A stretch of DNA of 64,000 bases from an uncultured Ruminococcus sp. (GTDB lineage Bacteria > Bacillota > Clostridia > Oscillospirales > Ruminococcaceae), in assembly GCA_910584195.1 (NCBI GenBank), contig CAJTYV010000017.1, positions 3,110 through 67,109 on the forward strand, written 5' to 3'. The notes under the pieces are model-generated. The model had not been told where the DNA came from. It made no database searches and was given only the letters and a program-made list of their open reading frames with translations. This document shows positions 57,342-64,000 of this stretch, in pieces. The translations under genes were made by a program, and so were the position numbers. Every line of letters starts with the position of its first letter. The first letter of the stretch is position 1.

Positions 57342-59735
57342 ATGAATAATTATCTTAAAACTTTAGAACTTGACAAGATTCTGATGATGCTGTCAAATCT
57401 TGCCTCTAATGAAGAAACAAGAAAAATGGCATTAGCCATACGTCCAAGCAGCAATCTTGCTGAGGTAAGGCATGAAAATCTGAAAACTAATCAGGCTCTT
57501 GAGCTTTCTATACAATATGGAACGCCTCCTTTCAGCAGTTTCAAGGACATTTCGGTATCGGCTAAGAGAGCTAAGACAGGCGCTGTACTCTCACTTCGGG
57601 ATCTTATGGATATTGCGTCAATGCTTCGTCAGATAAGCGGACTTTCCAAATGGTATGGAAGCTGTGAAAATTCGGAAACTGAGCTTGACTATCTTTTTTC
57701 ACGTCTTGCACCGAACGATTGGCTTCTTGAAAAGCTTGACCGTTCTATCATATCTGAAACCGAACTTTCAGATGCGGCGAGTCCTGAACTGGCTGCTATC
57801 CGGCGTAAAATTACCCGCGCAGAATCTCAGCTTAGAGAAACTCTTGATAAAATGGTAAAAAATAAAACCATGCAGCAGTATCTTCAGGAAACAAGCGTCA
57901 CTATAAGAGACGGAAGGTTTGTTCTCCCGGTCAAGACCGAGCATAGAGGCCATATCGGAGGTCTTGTTCATGATACGTCTGCAACCGGTCAGACTGTTTT
58001 TATTGAGCCTATAGCAGTTGTAGAAGCGAATAACGACATACGTATTCTTCAAGGCAGAGAACAGGAGGAGACAGAGCGCATTATTCGTGAATTATGCAGC
58101 GAATGCGGAAATTATGCTGATATACTTTGTGAAAATTATAAAGTATGCGCAGAATTAAATCTTTATTTTGCCAAAGCGAATCTTGCTGCAAAACTGAAAT
58201 GTACAATGCCTGAAATTACTGACGACGGCAAAGTTAATCTTAAAAAGGCACGTCACCCTCTTCTTGACAAAAATAAAGCCGTTCCCATTGATCTGTCGCT
58301 TGGAGAAGATTATCAGGCTCTTATCATAACAGGACCGAATACGGGCGGAAAAACCGTTGCACTTAAAACAGCGGGACTTCTGACCGCTATGACTATGTGC
58401 GGACTTCTCATTCCGGTTTCTGACGGAAGCCGCATATCTGTTTTCAAAAATATACTTGTGGATATTGGCGACAGTCAGAGCATTGAGCAGAACCTTTCAA
58501 CTTTTTCGTCTCATACGAATAAAGTAATAGAAATTCTCGGTACGGCTGATGAAAATTCTCTTGTGCTGCTTGACGAGCTTGGTTCAGGTACAGACCCTGT
58601 GGAGGGCGCGGCTCTTGCTGTGGCTATTATACGCCGGCTTATTTTTAACGGCGCGAGACTAATGGTAACTACCCACTATCAGGAACTGAAAATTTTCGCA
58701 ATAGATACTCCGAATGTTGAAAACGCTTCGTGTGAATTTGATATAGAAACTCTTAAACCTACCTATCGTCTTATTGTAGGTTCGCCTGGAAAATCTAACG
58801 CTTTTGAAATTTCCAAAAGTCTCGGAATGTATCCTGAAATTATTTCGGAAGCACAGTTGCTTGTAAGCGAATCGAATGCAAGACTGGAGGATGTTATCGG
58901 TAAGCTTGAAGCTGCACGAATCGAGCTTGAACGTGAAAAAGAAGCAGCTGCAAAACTTCGCCGTGAAATTGCTGAGGATAAGGAGTTTATTCGCAGTGAG
59001 CGCGAATACCTTGAAAAAACAAAAGCTGAAGAAATGGAAAAGGCAAGACTTCAGGCAATGACAATAATCGAGCAGACAAAAGCTCAGTCAAACGAGCTTA
59101 TTGACGAGCTTGAAAAACTTCGTAAAGAAAAGGAAAAAAGGGATTTCAGTTCAAATGTATCAGGTATAAAGTCTAAATCAAAGCAGAGTTTCAATAAAAT
59201 GTACGATATAGCAAATCCTGTAAGCGGAAGTGATCCAAATGAGGGTTATGTTCTGCCGAGAAAGCTAAAAAGGGGAGATACCGTGTATGTTGTAGATTTG
59301 CAGCGCAAGGGCATTATTTCCGGCGAACCTGACGGCAGTGACTTTGTTTTTGTACAGATGGGCGTAATAAAAACAAAAATGAACGTTTCCCGTCTTAGAC
59401 TTGAAGAAACGCCCAAAGCAGCATTGGAAAGAAAGTCTGTTAAAACTCAGCGGAATAAAACCGGAAAAATCGGTGTAAAGGTTGAGCGCAGGGGAAAAAT
59501 GGAGCTTGATATACGCGGCTGTGCCTGTGACGATGGTGTATATCAGCTTGATAGGTTTATAGATCAGGCTGTAATGTCAAATATTTCAATAATATCAATT
59601 ATTCACGGAAAGGGTACAGGATTGCTTCGAGCAGCTGTACACAAACGTTTGAAATCGCATCCCTCTATAAAATCGTTCAGACTGGGAGTTTATGGAGAGG
59701 GAGAAGACGGAGTAACGATTGCCGAGTTGAAGTAA
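57342..59735 (+). CDS. mutS2: Endonuclease MutS2
   Basis: A 797-aa MutS-family ATPase without the mismatch-binding domain I. The N-terminal LKTLELDKILMML helix, the core/clamp region, Walker A TGPNTGGKTVALKT, Walker B LVLLDELGSGTDP, a long coiled coil (about 515-615) and a C-terminal Smr domain (LDIRG and HGKGTGLLRAAVHK) are present. MutS2 proteins act on recombination intermediates and, in some species, rescue collided ribosomes. The ATG at 57342 gives the usual family start; an ATG at 57330 is also in frame and overlaps recO. The ribosome-binding site is weak, so coupling to recO is likely. Confidence 0.95.
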   Translation: MNNYLKTLELDKILMMLSNLASNEETRKMALAIRPSSNLAEVRHENLKTNQALELSIQYGTPPFSSFKDISVSAKRAKTGAVLSLRDLMDIASMLRQISGLSKWYGSCENSETELDYLFSRLAPNDWLLEKLDRSIISETELSDAASPELAAIRRKITRAESQLRETLDKMVKNKTMQQYLQETSVTIRDGRFVLPVKTEHRGHIGGLVHDTSATGQTVFIEPIAVVEANNDIRILQGREQEETERIIRELCSECGNYADILCENYKVCAELNLYFAKANLAAKLKCTMPEITDDGKVNLKKARHPLLDKNKAVPIDLSLGEDYQALIITGPNTGGKTVALKTAGLLTAMTMCGLLIPVSDGSRISVFKNILVDIGDSQSIEQNLSTFSSHTNKVIEILGTADENSLVLLDELGSGTDPVEGAALAVAIIRRLIFNGARLMVTTHYQELKIFAIDTPNVENASCEFDIETLKPTYRLIVGSPGKSNAFEISKSLGMYPEIISEAQLLVSESNARLEDVIGKLEAARIELEREKEAAAKLRREIAEDKEFIRSEREYLEKTKAEEMEKARLQAMTIIEQTKAQSNELIDELEKLRKEKEKRDFSSNVSGIKSKSKQSFNKMYDIANPVSGSDPNEGYVLPRKLKRGDTVYVVDLQRKGIISGEPDGSDFVFVQMGVIKTKMNVSRLRLEETPKAALERKSVKTQRNKTGKIGVKVERRGKMELDIRGCACDDGVYQLDRFIDQAVMSNISIISIIHGKGTGLLRAAVHKRLKSHPSIKSFRLGVYGEGEDGVTIAELK

Positions 59736-59783
59736 TATCGTATTTTTAAGGTAAAATGGCGGAATGTTGCGGAATAACCGCTA

Positions 59784-59812
59784 TTGACATTTTATATTCA
59801 ATATGGTATAAT
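59784..59812 (+). promoter_or_regulatory. Promoter of the HD-GYP response regulator gene
   Basis: Perfect TTGACA (59784-59789), 17 bases, TATAAT (59807-59812). Confidence 0.88.
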
Positions 59813-59899
59813 TAGCATATATTAATAAAAAGATGCGTTGACAATAATATGCTCTCAAATAATTATGTTAATGCTTTTACATTGAAGGAGGCGTTTTGT

Positions 59900-61417
59900 T
59901 TGAGCGGAATCGATAAGCACAGACAAAAGGTTCTGATTGTTGACGATAGCGAGCTGAATCGTAATATTCTGTCAGAAATGCTTGGAAGCGAATACGATAT
60001 TATTGAAGCGGAAAATGGCGCTGAAGCTGTTAATATACTACGCAAGGAAAGCGTTAATATTTCATTGGTGCTTCTTGATATTGTTATGCCGGTTATGGAC
60101 GGTTATGGAGTTCTTGCAGTAATGAACAGCAGTCATTGGATAGACGATGTTCCTGTTATTATGATTTCATCGGACAATTCGGTGACTTCAATGAGACGTG
60201 CCTATGAGTATGGCATAACAGAGTTTATTAGTCGTCCATTTGACGCGCTTATCGTAAGACACAGAGTTGTGAATACTATTATGCTTTATGCAAAGCAGAA
60301 AAAGCTGGTCGGAATGGTGTCCGATCAAATATATGAAAAGGAAAAAGACAGTAATCTGATGATAAACATTCTGAGCCATATCGTTGAATTCAGAAACGGA
60401 GAGAGCGGTATGCATGTGCTTAACGTTCAAATGTTTACGGAAATACTTCTCAGGCAGCTTGTTTGTCAAACTGATAAATACAATATTTCCAAGTCAGATA
60501 TTTCGCTTATAAAAAAAGCATCTTCACTTCATGATATAGGCAAGATCTCTGTTCCGGATCATATCTTGAATAAGCCCGGGAGGCTTACTCCGGAAGAATT
60601 TGAGATAATGAAAAATCATTCTGTTGCCGGCGCTTCAATGCTTGAAGAACTTACAGCATATCAGGACGAACCTCTTGTGAAAATAGCATATCAGATTTGT
60701 CGCTGGCATCATGAAAGATACGACGGTAAGGGGTATCCTGACGGCTTAAAAGGTGAAGAAATTCCTATTTCAGCTCAAATTGTCGCATTGGCTGACGTAT
60801 ACGATGCCCTCACAAGCGAACGAGTGTATAAAAAAGCATTTTCTCATGAAAAATCTGTTGAAATGATTATGAACGGTGAATGCGGCTGTTTCAATCCTAT
60901 TCTTCTTGAATGTTTAAAATCGGCTTCAGAAGCTATTGAAAAGGTTAAAGAACATTATTCTGACGAAAATAAAAAGAAACGTGAAGATTTTGCAGTTGAG
61001 CTTATGAAATATGATGAGCTTTCAGCTTCCGAGGAGACGCTGCGGCTTCTTGACTATGAGCGTATGAAAAATGATTTTTATGCTTCTGTATCAAACGAGC
61101 TTTATTTTGAGTATAATGTTTCTCTGTCAATGGTAAATTTATATCCGAACAAAAGCAATATGCTTGATACGAATGAACTTATAGCTTACCCCATGAATGA
61201 TGAAAGACTGACTTCAATTATAAGTATGAATGAATTAAAAAAGCTTGGTATGTTGCTTAAAAATACATCGCCGGATTCTCCTGTTGTGAAGTATGACTGC
61301 AAGGCGCGCATAAAAAATGAAATGCACAATATTAATATTATATGCCGCTCGGTATGGAACAGCAGATCAGAATTCTGCGGAGCAGTAGGAAAGGCTGTCG
61401 ATATGGGGATTTTATAA
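59900..61417 (+). CDS. Response regulator with HD-GYP phosphodiesterase-type domain
   Basis: A 505-aa protein. Residues about 8-130 are a receiver domain (VLIVDDSELNR, the phospho-acceptor Asp in LVLLDIVMP, then VIMISSDN and SRPFD). Residues about 160-350 are an HD-GYP domain: SSLHDIGKISVPD (HD) and RWHHERYDGKGYPDGLKGEE (HHE and GYP). These hydrolyse cyclic di-GMP when complete, as this one appears to be. The last 150 residues look PAS-like. I chose TTG at 59900, eight bases after AAGGAGG; an ATG at 59849 is in frame but without a site. An HPt protein is encoded next, so phosphate may arrive by relay. The partner kinase is not in this window. Confidence 0.88.
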   Translation: MSGIDKHRQKVLIVDDSELNRNILSEMLGSEYDIIEAENGAEAVNILRKESVNISLVLLDIVMPVMDGYGVLAVMNSSHWIDDVPVIMISSDNSVTSMRRAYEYGITEFISRPFDALIVRHRVVNTIMLYAKQKKLVGMVSDQIYEKEKDSNLMINILSHIVEFRNGESGMHVLNVQMFTEILLRQLVCQTDKYNISKSDISLIKKASSLHDIGKISVPDHILNKPGRLTPEEFEIMKNHSVAGASMLEELTAYQDEPLVKIAYQICRWHHERYDGKGYPDGLKGEEIPISAQIVALADVYDALTSERVYKKAFSHEKSVEMIMNGECGCFNPILLECLKSASEAIEKVKEHYSDENKKKREDFAVELMKYDELSASEETLRLLDYERMKNDFYASVSNELYFEYNVSLSMVNLYPNKSNMLDTNELIAYPMNDERLTSIISMNELKKLGMLLKNTSPDSPVVKYDCKARIKNEMHNINIICRSVWNSRSEFCGAVGKAVDMGIL

Positions 61418-61485
61418 ACGAAACTTAAACCGAGATCAAAGCATAAATTCAATTTCCGAATGAATAATTTGCTGCCATAATTTAT

Positions 61486-61511
61486 CTGCTTTTTAAAAGC
61501 AGAGCTTTGAA
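61486..61511 (+). repeat. Dispersed repeat family B, copy 2
   Basis: A 26-base hairpin segment matching 49191-49216 at 24 of 26 positions. It lies directly before the HPt gene and its end merges with that gene's ribosome-binding region. Confidence 0.6.
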
Positions 61512-61524
61512 AGGAGAAGTTAAT

Positions 61525-61878
61525 ATGACATTAAAAGAATGCTATTCAGCTTTGGAGGGGGATTATGAAAGTGTTCTTTCACGTCTTATGACAGAAAAGC
61601 TTGTTCAGAAATTTGCCTTGAAGTTTCTCAACGATGCAAGTTTTAATAATCTTGAAAAAAATATAAACGAAAGTAATTGGGATGACGCTTTCAGAGAGGC
61701 TCATACTTTAAAAGGAGTATGTCAGAATTTAAGCTTTACAAAGCTTTTTTCATCAAGCAGTCTTATGACTGAATCTCTCAGGGACGGAAATACTGAAGAG
61801 GCGATAAGAATTTTTTCGCAGGTAAGAGAGGATTATAATCAAACAGTTTCTGCTATTAAAAAATTAAATATTATTTAA
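61525..61878 (+). CDS. HPt (histidine phosphotransfer) domain protein
   Basis: A 117-aa four-helix protein with the phospho-histidine motif AHTLKGVCQNL (His about 56) and the following helices KLFSSSSLMTESLRDGN typical of HPt domains. AAGGAGAAG precedes the ATG. Such proteins pass phosphate between hybrid kinases and receiver domains. It follows the receiver/HD-GYP gene by 107 bases and is its likely partner. Confidence 0.85.
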   Translation: MTLKECYSALEGDYESVLSRLMTEKLVQKFALKFLNDASFNNLEKNINESNWDDAFREAHTLKGVCQNLSFTKLFSSSSLMTESLRDGNTEEAIRIFSQVREDYNQTVSAIKKLNII

Positions 61879-62013
61879 AAATTATATAAGTTAAACAAAC
61901 GTATCATTTTCAATAGTATTATACTTATCGGCGATGGTAACGTCTTTTAAAATCTAAAACTTTTTTTAATAAATTTTTGCAATATTTCTGATGCTTTTAT
62001 CCTTTAGATGTAA

Positions 62014-62025
62014 GAACATGTGTTC
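62014..62025. promoter_or_regulatory. LexA-box-like palindrome
   Basis: GAACATGTGTTC has the GAAC-N4-GTTC core of the Firmicute LexA (DinR) box, but the usual outer C and G are both A here. It lies about 260 bases before the first radC-like gene, whose -10-like TATAAT is at 62236-62241. The rest of the 61879-62281 gap holds repeat family A and no supported gene. Confidence 0.35.
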
Positions 62026-62110
62026 ATATGATAAGTTGCACGTCTTTCGGTAAAATTTTATGCTTGCTGCTTGAAGGTCTTAAAATACGTCAGTATTCCT
62101 GTGGTCTTTT

Positions 62111-62174
62111 GAGTTTCGACTGTCGTCTTGATCGGTGCTTCTGCATTGCAGAAGTGTCCACCAGACATCCGCAC
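62111..62174 (+). repeat. Dispersed repeat family A, copy 2
   Basis: A 64-base match to 49049-49112 (55 of 64 positions). Its hairpins are weaker than in copy 1 because of the transitions. It lies in the gap before the first radC-like gene, in the same orientation as copy 1. Confidence 0.75.
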
Positions 62175-62281
62175 ACTTGCAAGAATAAAATTTTTCTTAA
62201 AAATCAGCACCTCTTCCATATGAGCACAAGTTCTATATAATAGTATTAAAACACATGAAAATTCATGCAAAGGGTGAGAAA

Positions 62282-62953
62282 ATGAGTGAAAAGGGATGTC
62301 ACCATGGTCACAGAGACAGAATCCGCAGACGTTTTGTAGAATTCGGAGCAGATTCTCTTCATGAACATGAACTTGTAGAGCTTGCGTTATTTTACGGAAT
62401 CCCGAGGAAAAACACAAATGAGATTGCTCATGAGTTGATTGAAGAATTTGGTGATATAAATGGCATAATAAATGCTTCTGCCGATGAACTTTGTAAAATT
62501 AACGGCATAGGTTCTTCAGTAGCTGTGTTTATAAAACTTCTTGGTGATATATGCAGGGAATATGATAGTTTTGTTCCTTCCTTTCAGTCTCCGAAAGACG
62601 AGAATGATTATCCTATGTATTTCAGAGACTGTTTTAATGATATGGCAAACGGATTGTGTTTGATACTTTGTCCCGGTACTAACTGTAGAATTGTGTTTTC
62701 AAAGAACGGAGTTCTGAACGGAAAAGCTGATATGGTCAATATAGCCAATCAACTTTTGAAAATGGAGTGTGACAGAGTTATTATAGGCATAAACAAAGTA
62801 CAAGGAAGCGCATCGCCTGAAAGTGACGATATTGAGATCGCAGGTATATTTAAGCAGAAGCTCGCCTTGTTGGGAATAACTTTGGCGGATTTTATTATTA
62901 TCGGAAAGAAACGGTCGTTTTCGTTAATTTATGACGGAGCTTTTTTATTTTAA
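62282..62953 (+). CDS. RadC-like protein with degenerate JAMM motif
   Basis: A 223-aa RadC (UPF0758) relative. The N-terminal helix-hairpin-helix part is well kept (HRDRIRRRFVEFGADSLHEH and LCKINGIGSSVAVFIKL). In the C-terminal MPN/JAB half, the position of the zinc motif HxHP-x-S-x7-S-x2-D reads INKVQGSASPESDD, so both histidines are gone while the Ser-Asp end is partly kept. Metal-dependent peptidase or nuclease activity is therefore unlikely. The ATG at 62282 follows GGGTGAG; an ATG at 62255 is in frame without a site. It is followed by an intact paralogue. Confidence 0.82.
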   Translation: MSEKGCHHGHRDRIRRRFVEFGADSLHEHELVELALFYGIPRKNTNEIAHELIEEFGDINGIINASADELCKINGIGSSVAVFIKLLGDICREYDSFVPSFQSPKDENDYPMYFRDCFNDMANGLCLILCPGTNCRIVFSKNGVLNGKADMVNIANQLLKMECDRVIIGINKVQGSASPESDDIEIAGIFKQKLALLGITLADFIIIGKKRSFSLIYDGAFLF

Positions 62954-63117
62954 TATAACGCCTCACATAATATAAGCATTACATATACCGCTGAAATAAA
63001 GTCTGTGTGTTTTAGCAATAGTACTTACTATATGAAAGGAAGCTTTCGTTGTATTCATTGATATACGAATTTTCTATTCAGCATTATAAGCGTCAATTTG
63101 TATTAGAGGCGAGTTTA

Positions 63118-63807
63118 ATGGATGATAAAGTAACAAAAATCAGAGAAAAGTATCTTAAATACGGTTACAATTCTCTTAGCGAGTTCGAAAAAATAATACT
63201 TATTCTTTCGTATTCGGAAAGAAACGGTGAAACGGAAATATCAGCGTCTAAAATTTTTGATATTTATGGAAATTTACATACAGCCGCCGATTCTGACACA
63301 ACTTTTCTTATGAAAGAGTGCGGAATCAGCCTTAAAAGTGCCATTCTTATAAATTTGATCCCTGCGCTCAAACGAAGATCTGAAATTGATCTTGTATTGA
63401 ATAATAAGCTTAATACCGTTGAAAACGCTAAAAATTATTTTTCTGCATATCTAATGGGAAGACGCACTGAGTATGTTGTTGTATCGGCTGTTAATAAGAA
63501 ATTTAATTTGATAAATACATCGGTTTTAGCATACGGAAGTTTTTCGGAAGTACACTTTCCAAAACGACTTATTCTTGATTTCGCTTTAAAAAATGAGGCG
63601 GAGTATATATTTATGGCTCATTGTCATCCAAAGAACACTTCAGCTCCGTCTTCAAGTGATATTAAAACGACAAGAGAAATTAAAAGTGCAATAAATTCTA
63701 TTGGCAGATTATTTGTTGACCATATAATTGTTGGAACTGACGGGGCAGTTTCGCTTCGTGAAATTGATGATAAGTTGTTTGATAAAATAACAAATTATAT
63801 TTTGTGA
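63118..63807 (+). CDS. radC: RadC-like JAMM/MPN-domain protein
   Basis: A 229-aa RadC-family protein. The N-terminal part KIREKYLKYGYNSLSEFEKI matches the HhH lead of the family, and the zinc motif is intact: AHCHPKNTSAPSSSDIKTT (HxHP, Ser, Asp). The true biochemical role of RadC is unsettled despite its name. I prefer the ATG at 63118, which gives the usual family N-terminus and has AGAGGCGAG before it. A TTG at 63049 with AAAGGAAG upstream is in frame and would add 23 residues. It lies 164 bases after its degenerate paralogue. Confidence 0.85.
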   Translation: MDDKVTKIREKYLKYGYNSLSEFEKIILILSYSERNGETEISASKIFDIYGNLHTAADSDTTFLMKECGISLKSAILINLIPALKRRSEIDLVLNNKLNTVENAKNYFSAYLMGRRTEYVVVSAVNKKFNLINTSVLAYGSFSEVHFPKRLILDFALKNEAEYIFMAHCHPKNTSAPSSSDIKTTREIKSAINSIGRLFVDHIIVGTDGAVSLREIDDKLFDKITNYIL

Positions 63808-63834
63808 ATTGAATAGTTCTGATATAAAAAAGAT

Positions 63835-63875
63835 CAGCTAAGCCGCATACAGTGCAGGGAGCTTAGCTGTTCTTT
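63835..63875. terminator. Bidirectional terminator after radC
   Basis: CAGCTAAGC/GCTTAGCTG (63835-63843, 63861-63869) is followed by TTCTTTTT on the plus strand and by ATCTTTTTT on the minus strand. It separates radC from a convergent open frame. Confidence 0.88.
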
Positions 63876-64000
63876 TTATTCAAGCATAATTTCTTTTATA
63901 GAAATGTTATTTATTGACTTTGCATAGAAGTGCATTATAAGTTCATATGTGGCTTGCCACGCAAAACGCAAAAAAGTGACACGCAAAATACAAATAAATT
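63876..64000 (-). CDS. C-terminal part of an unidentified minus-strand protein (partial)
   Basis: The minus-strand frame is open from the window edge to TAA at 63878-63876, 41 codons, ending FAWQATYELIMHFYAKSINN and then ISIKEIMLE. The convergent position against radC with a shared terminator favours a real gene. The stretch is too short to identify. Confidence 0.4.
   Translation of the reverse strand, partial: FICILRVTFLRFAWQATYELIMHFYAKSINNISIKEIMLE

Noticed and set aside
62058..62417. 119-aa minus-strand frame
   Set aside because: It overlaps the radC-like gene antisense and repeat family A; no ribosome-binding site.
1..64000. CRISPR array, tRNA or rRNA genes, complete insertion sequence
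   Set aside because: No regularly spaced identical repeats, no cloverleaf or rRNA-like stretch and no transposase or integrase was recognised by reading; a dedicated RNA-gene search was not possible here.

Overview
This window reads as the chromosome of a low-GC, spore-forming Firmicute, most likely a Ruminococcus-like member of the Oscillospiraceae. The clues are a secreted leucine-rich-repeat protein ending in a type I dockerin, the spoIIGA-sigE sporulation pair, dapF-dapL (aminotransferase route to diaminopimelate), hemZ, and a phoH-ybeY-era-yqzL-recO cluster. Genus is inference. No rRNA, tRNA, CRISPR array or complete transposon was seen.

Bases 1-32,340 are a dense defence island. In order: (i) the tail of an excisionase-like HTH gene; (ii) a probable type IIS restriction-modification unit with a fused adenine plus circularly permuted cytosine methyltransferase, a convergent Alw26I/Eco31I/Esp3I-like HNH endonuclease, an AlkA-like glycosylase and an ASCH protein; (iii) a WYL regulator facing that unit across a nested palindromic operator, followed by a 37-aa Cys-rich protein and a CoiA-like protein; (iv) a class 2 DISARM set whose cytosine methyltransferase carries an N-terminal Vsr endonuclease (Vsr-DrmMII, DrmE, DrmA, DrmB; no DrmC seen); (v) a MazG-like pyrophosphohydrolase overlapping a nuclease-helicase; (vi) a single-chain GmrSD-like DUF262/DUF1524 protein and a SIMPL-domain protein; (vii) a four-gene operon under a consensus promoter encoding three different dynamin-like GTPases and a coiled-coil/Sel1-like/CFI-box protein. 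The dynamin operon is the best candidate for an undescribed system; the Vsr-DrmMII fusion is the most unusual architecture.

Bases 32,573-64,000 are core genome. On the minus strand: MBL hydrolase-hemZ-rlmD; the LRR-dockerin protein; recJ-relA; spoIIGA-sigE behind a promoter with Spo0A-box-like sites; a DEAD-box RNA helicase with a 37-aa membrane protein; and gap. On the plus strand: dapF-dapL-HAD phosphatase; an ECF sigma factor with its probable anti-sigma factor; an unknown 254-aa protein; a CYTH protein leading the phoH-ybeY-era-yqzL-recO-mutS2 run; a response regulator/HD-GYP protein with an HPt protein; and two tandem RadC paralogues, the first lacking its JAMM histidines. Two dispersed repeat families link the intergenic regions near 49.1 kb and 61.5-62.2 kb.

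Starts were moved from the longest open frame where a ribosome-binding site or family length favoured an internal codon; this is stated per gene. Product names come from motif and family recognition by eye, not from database searches.
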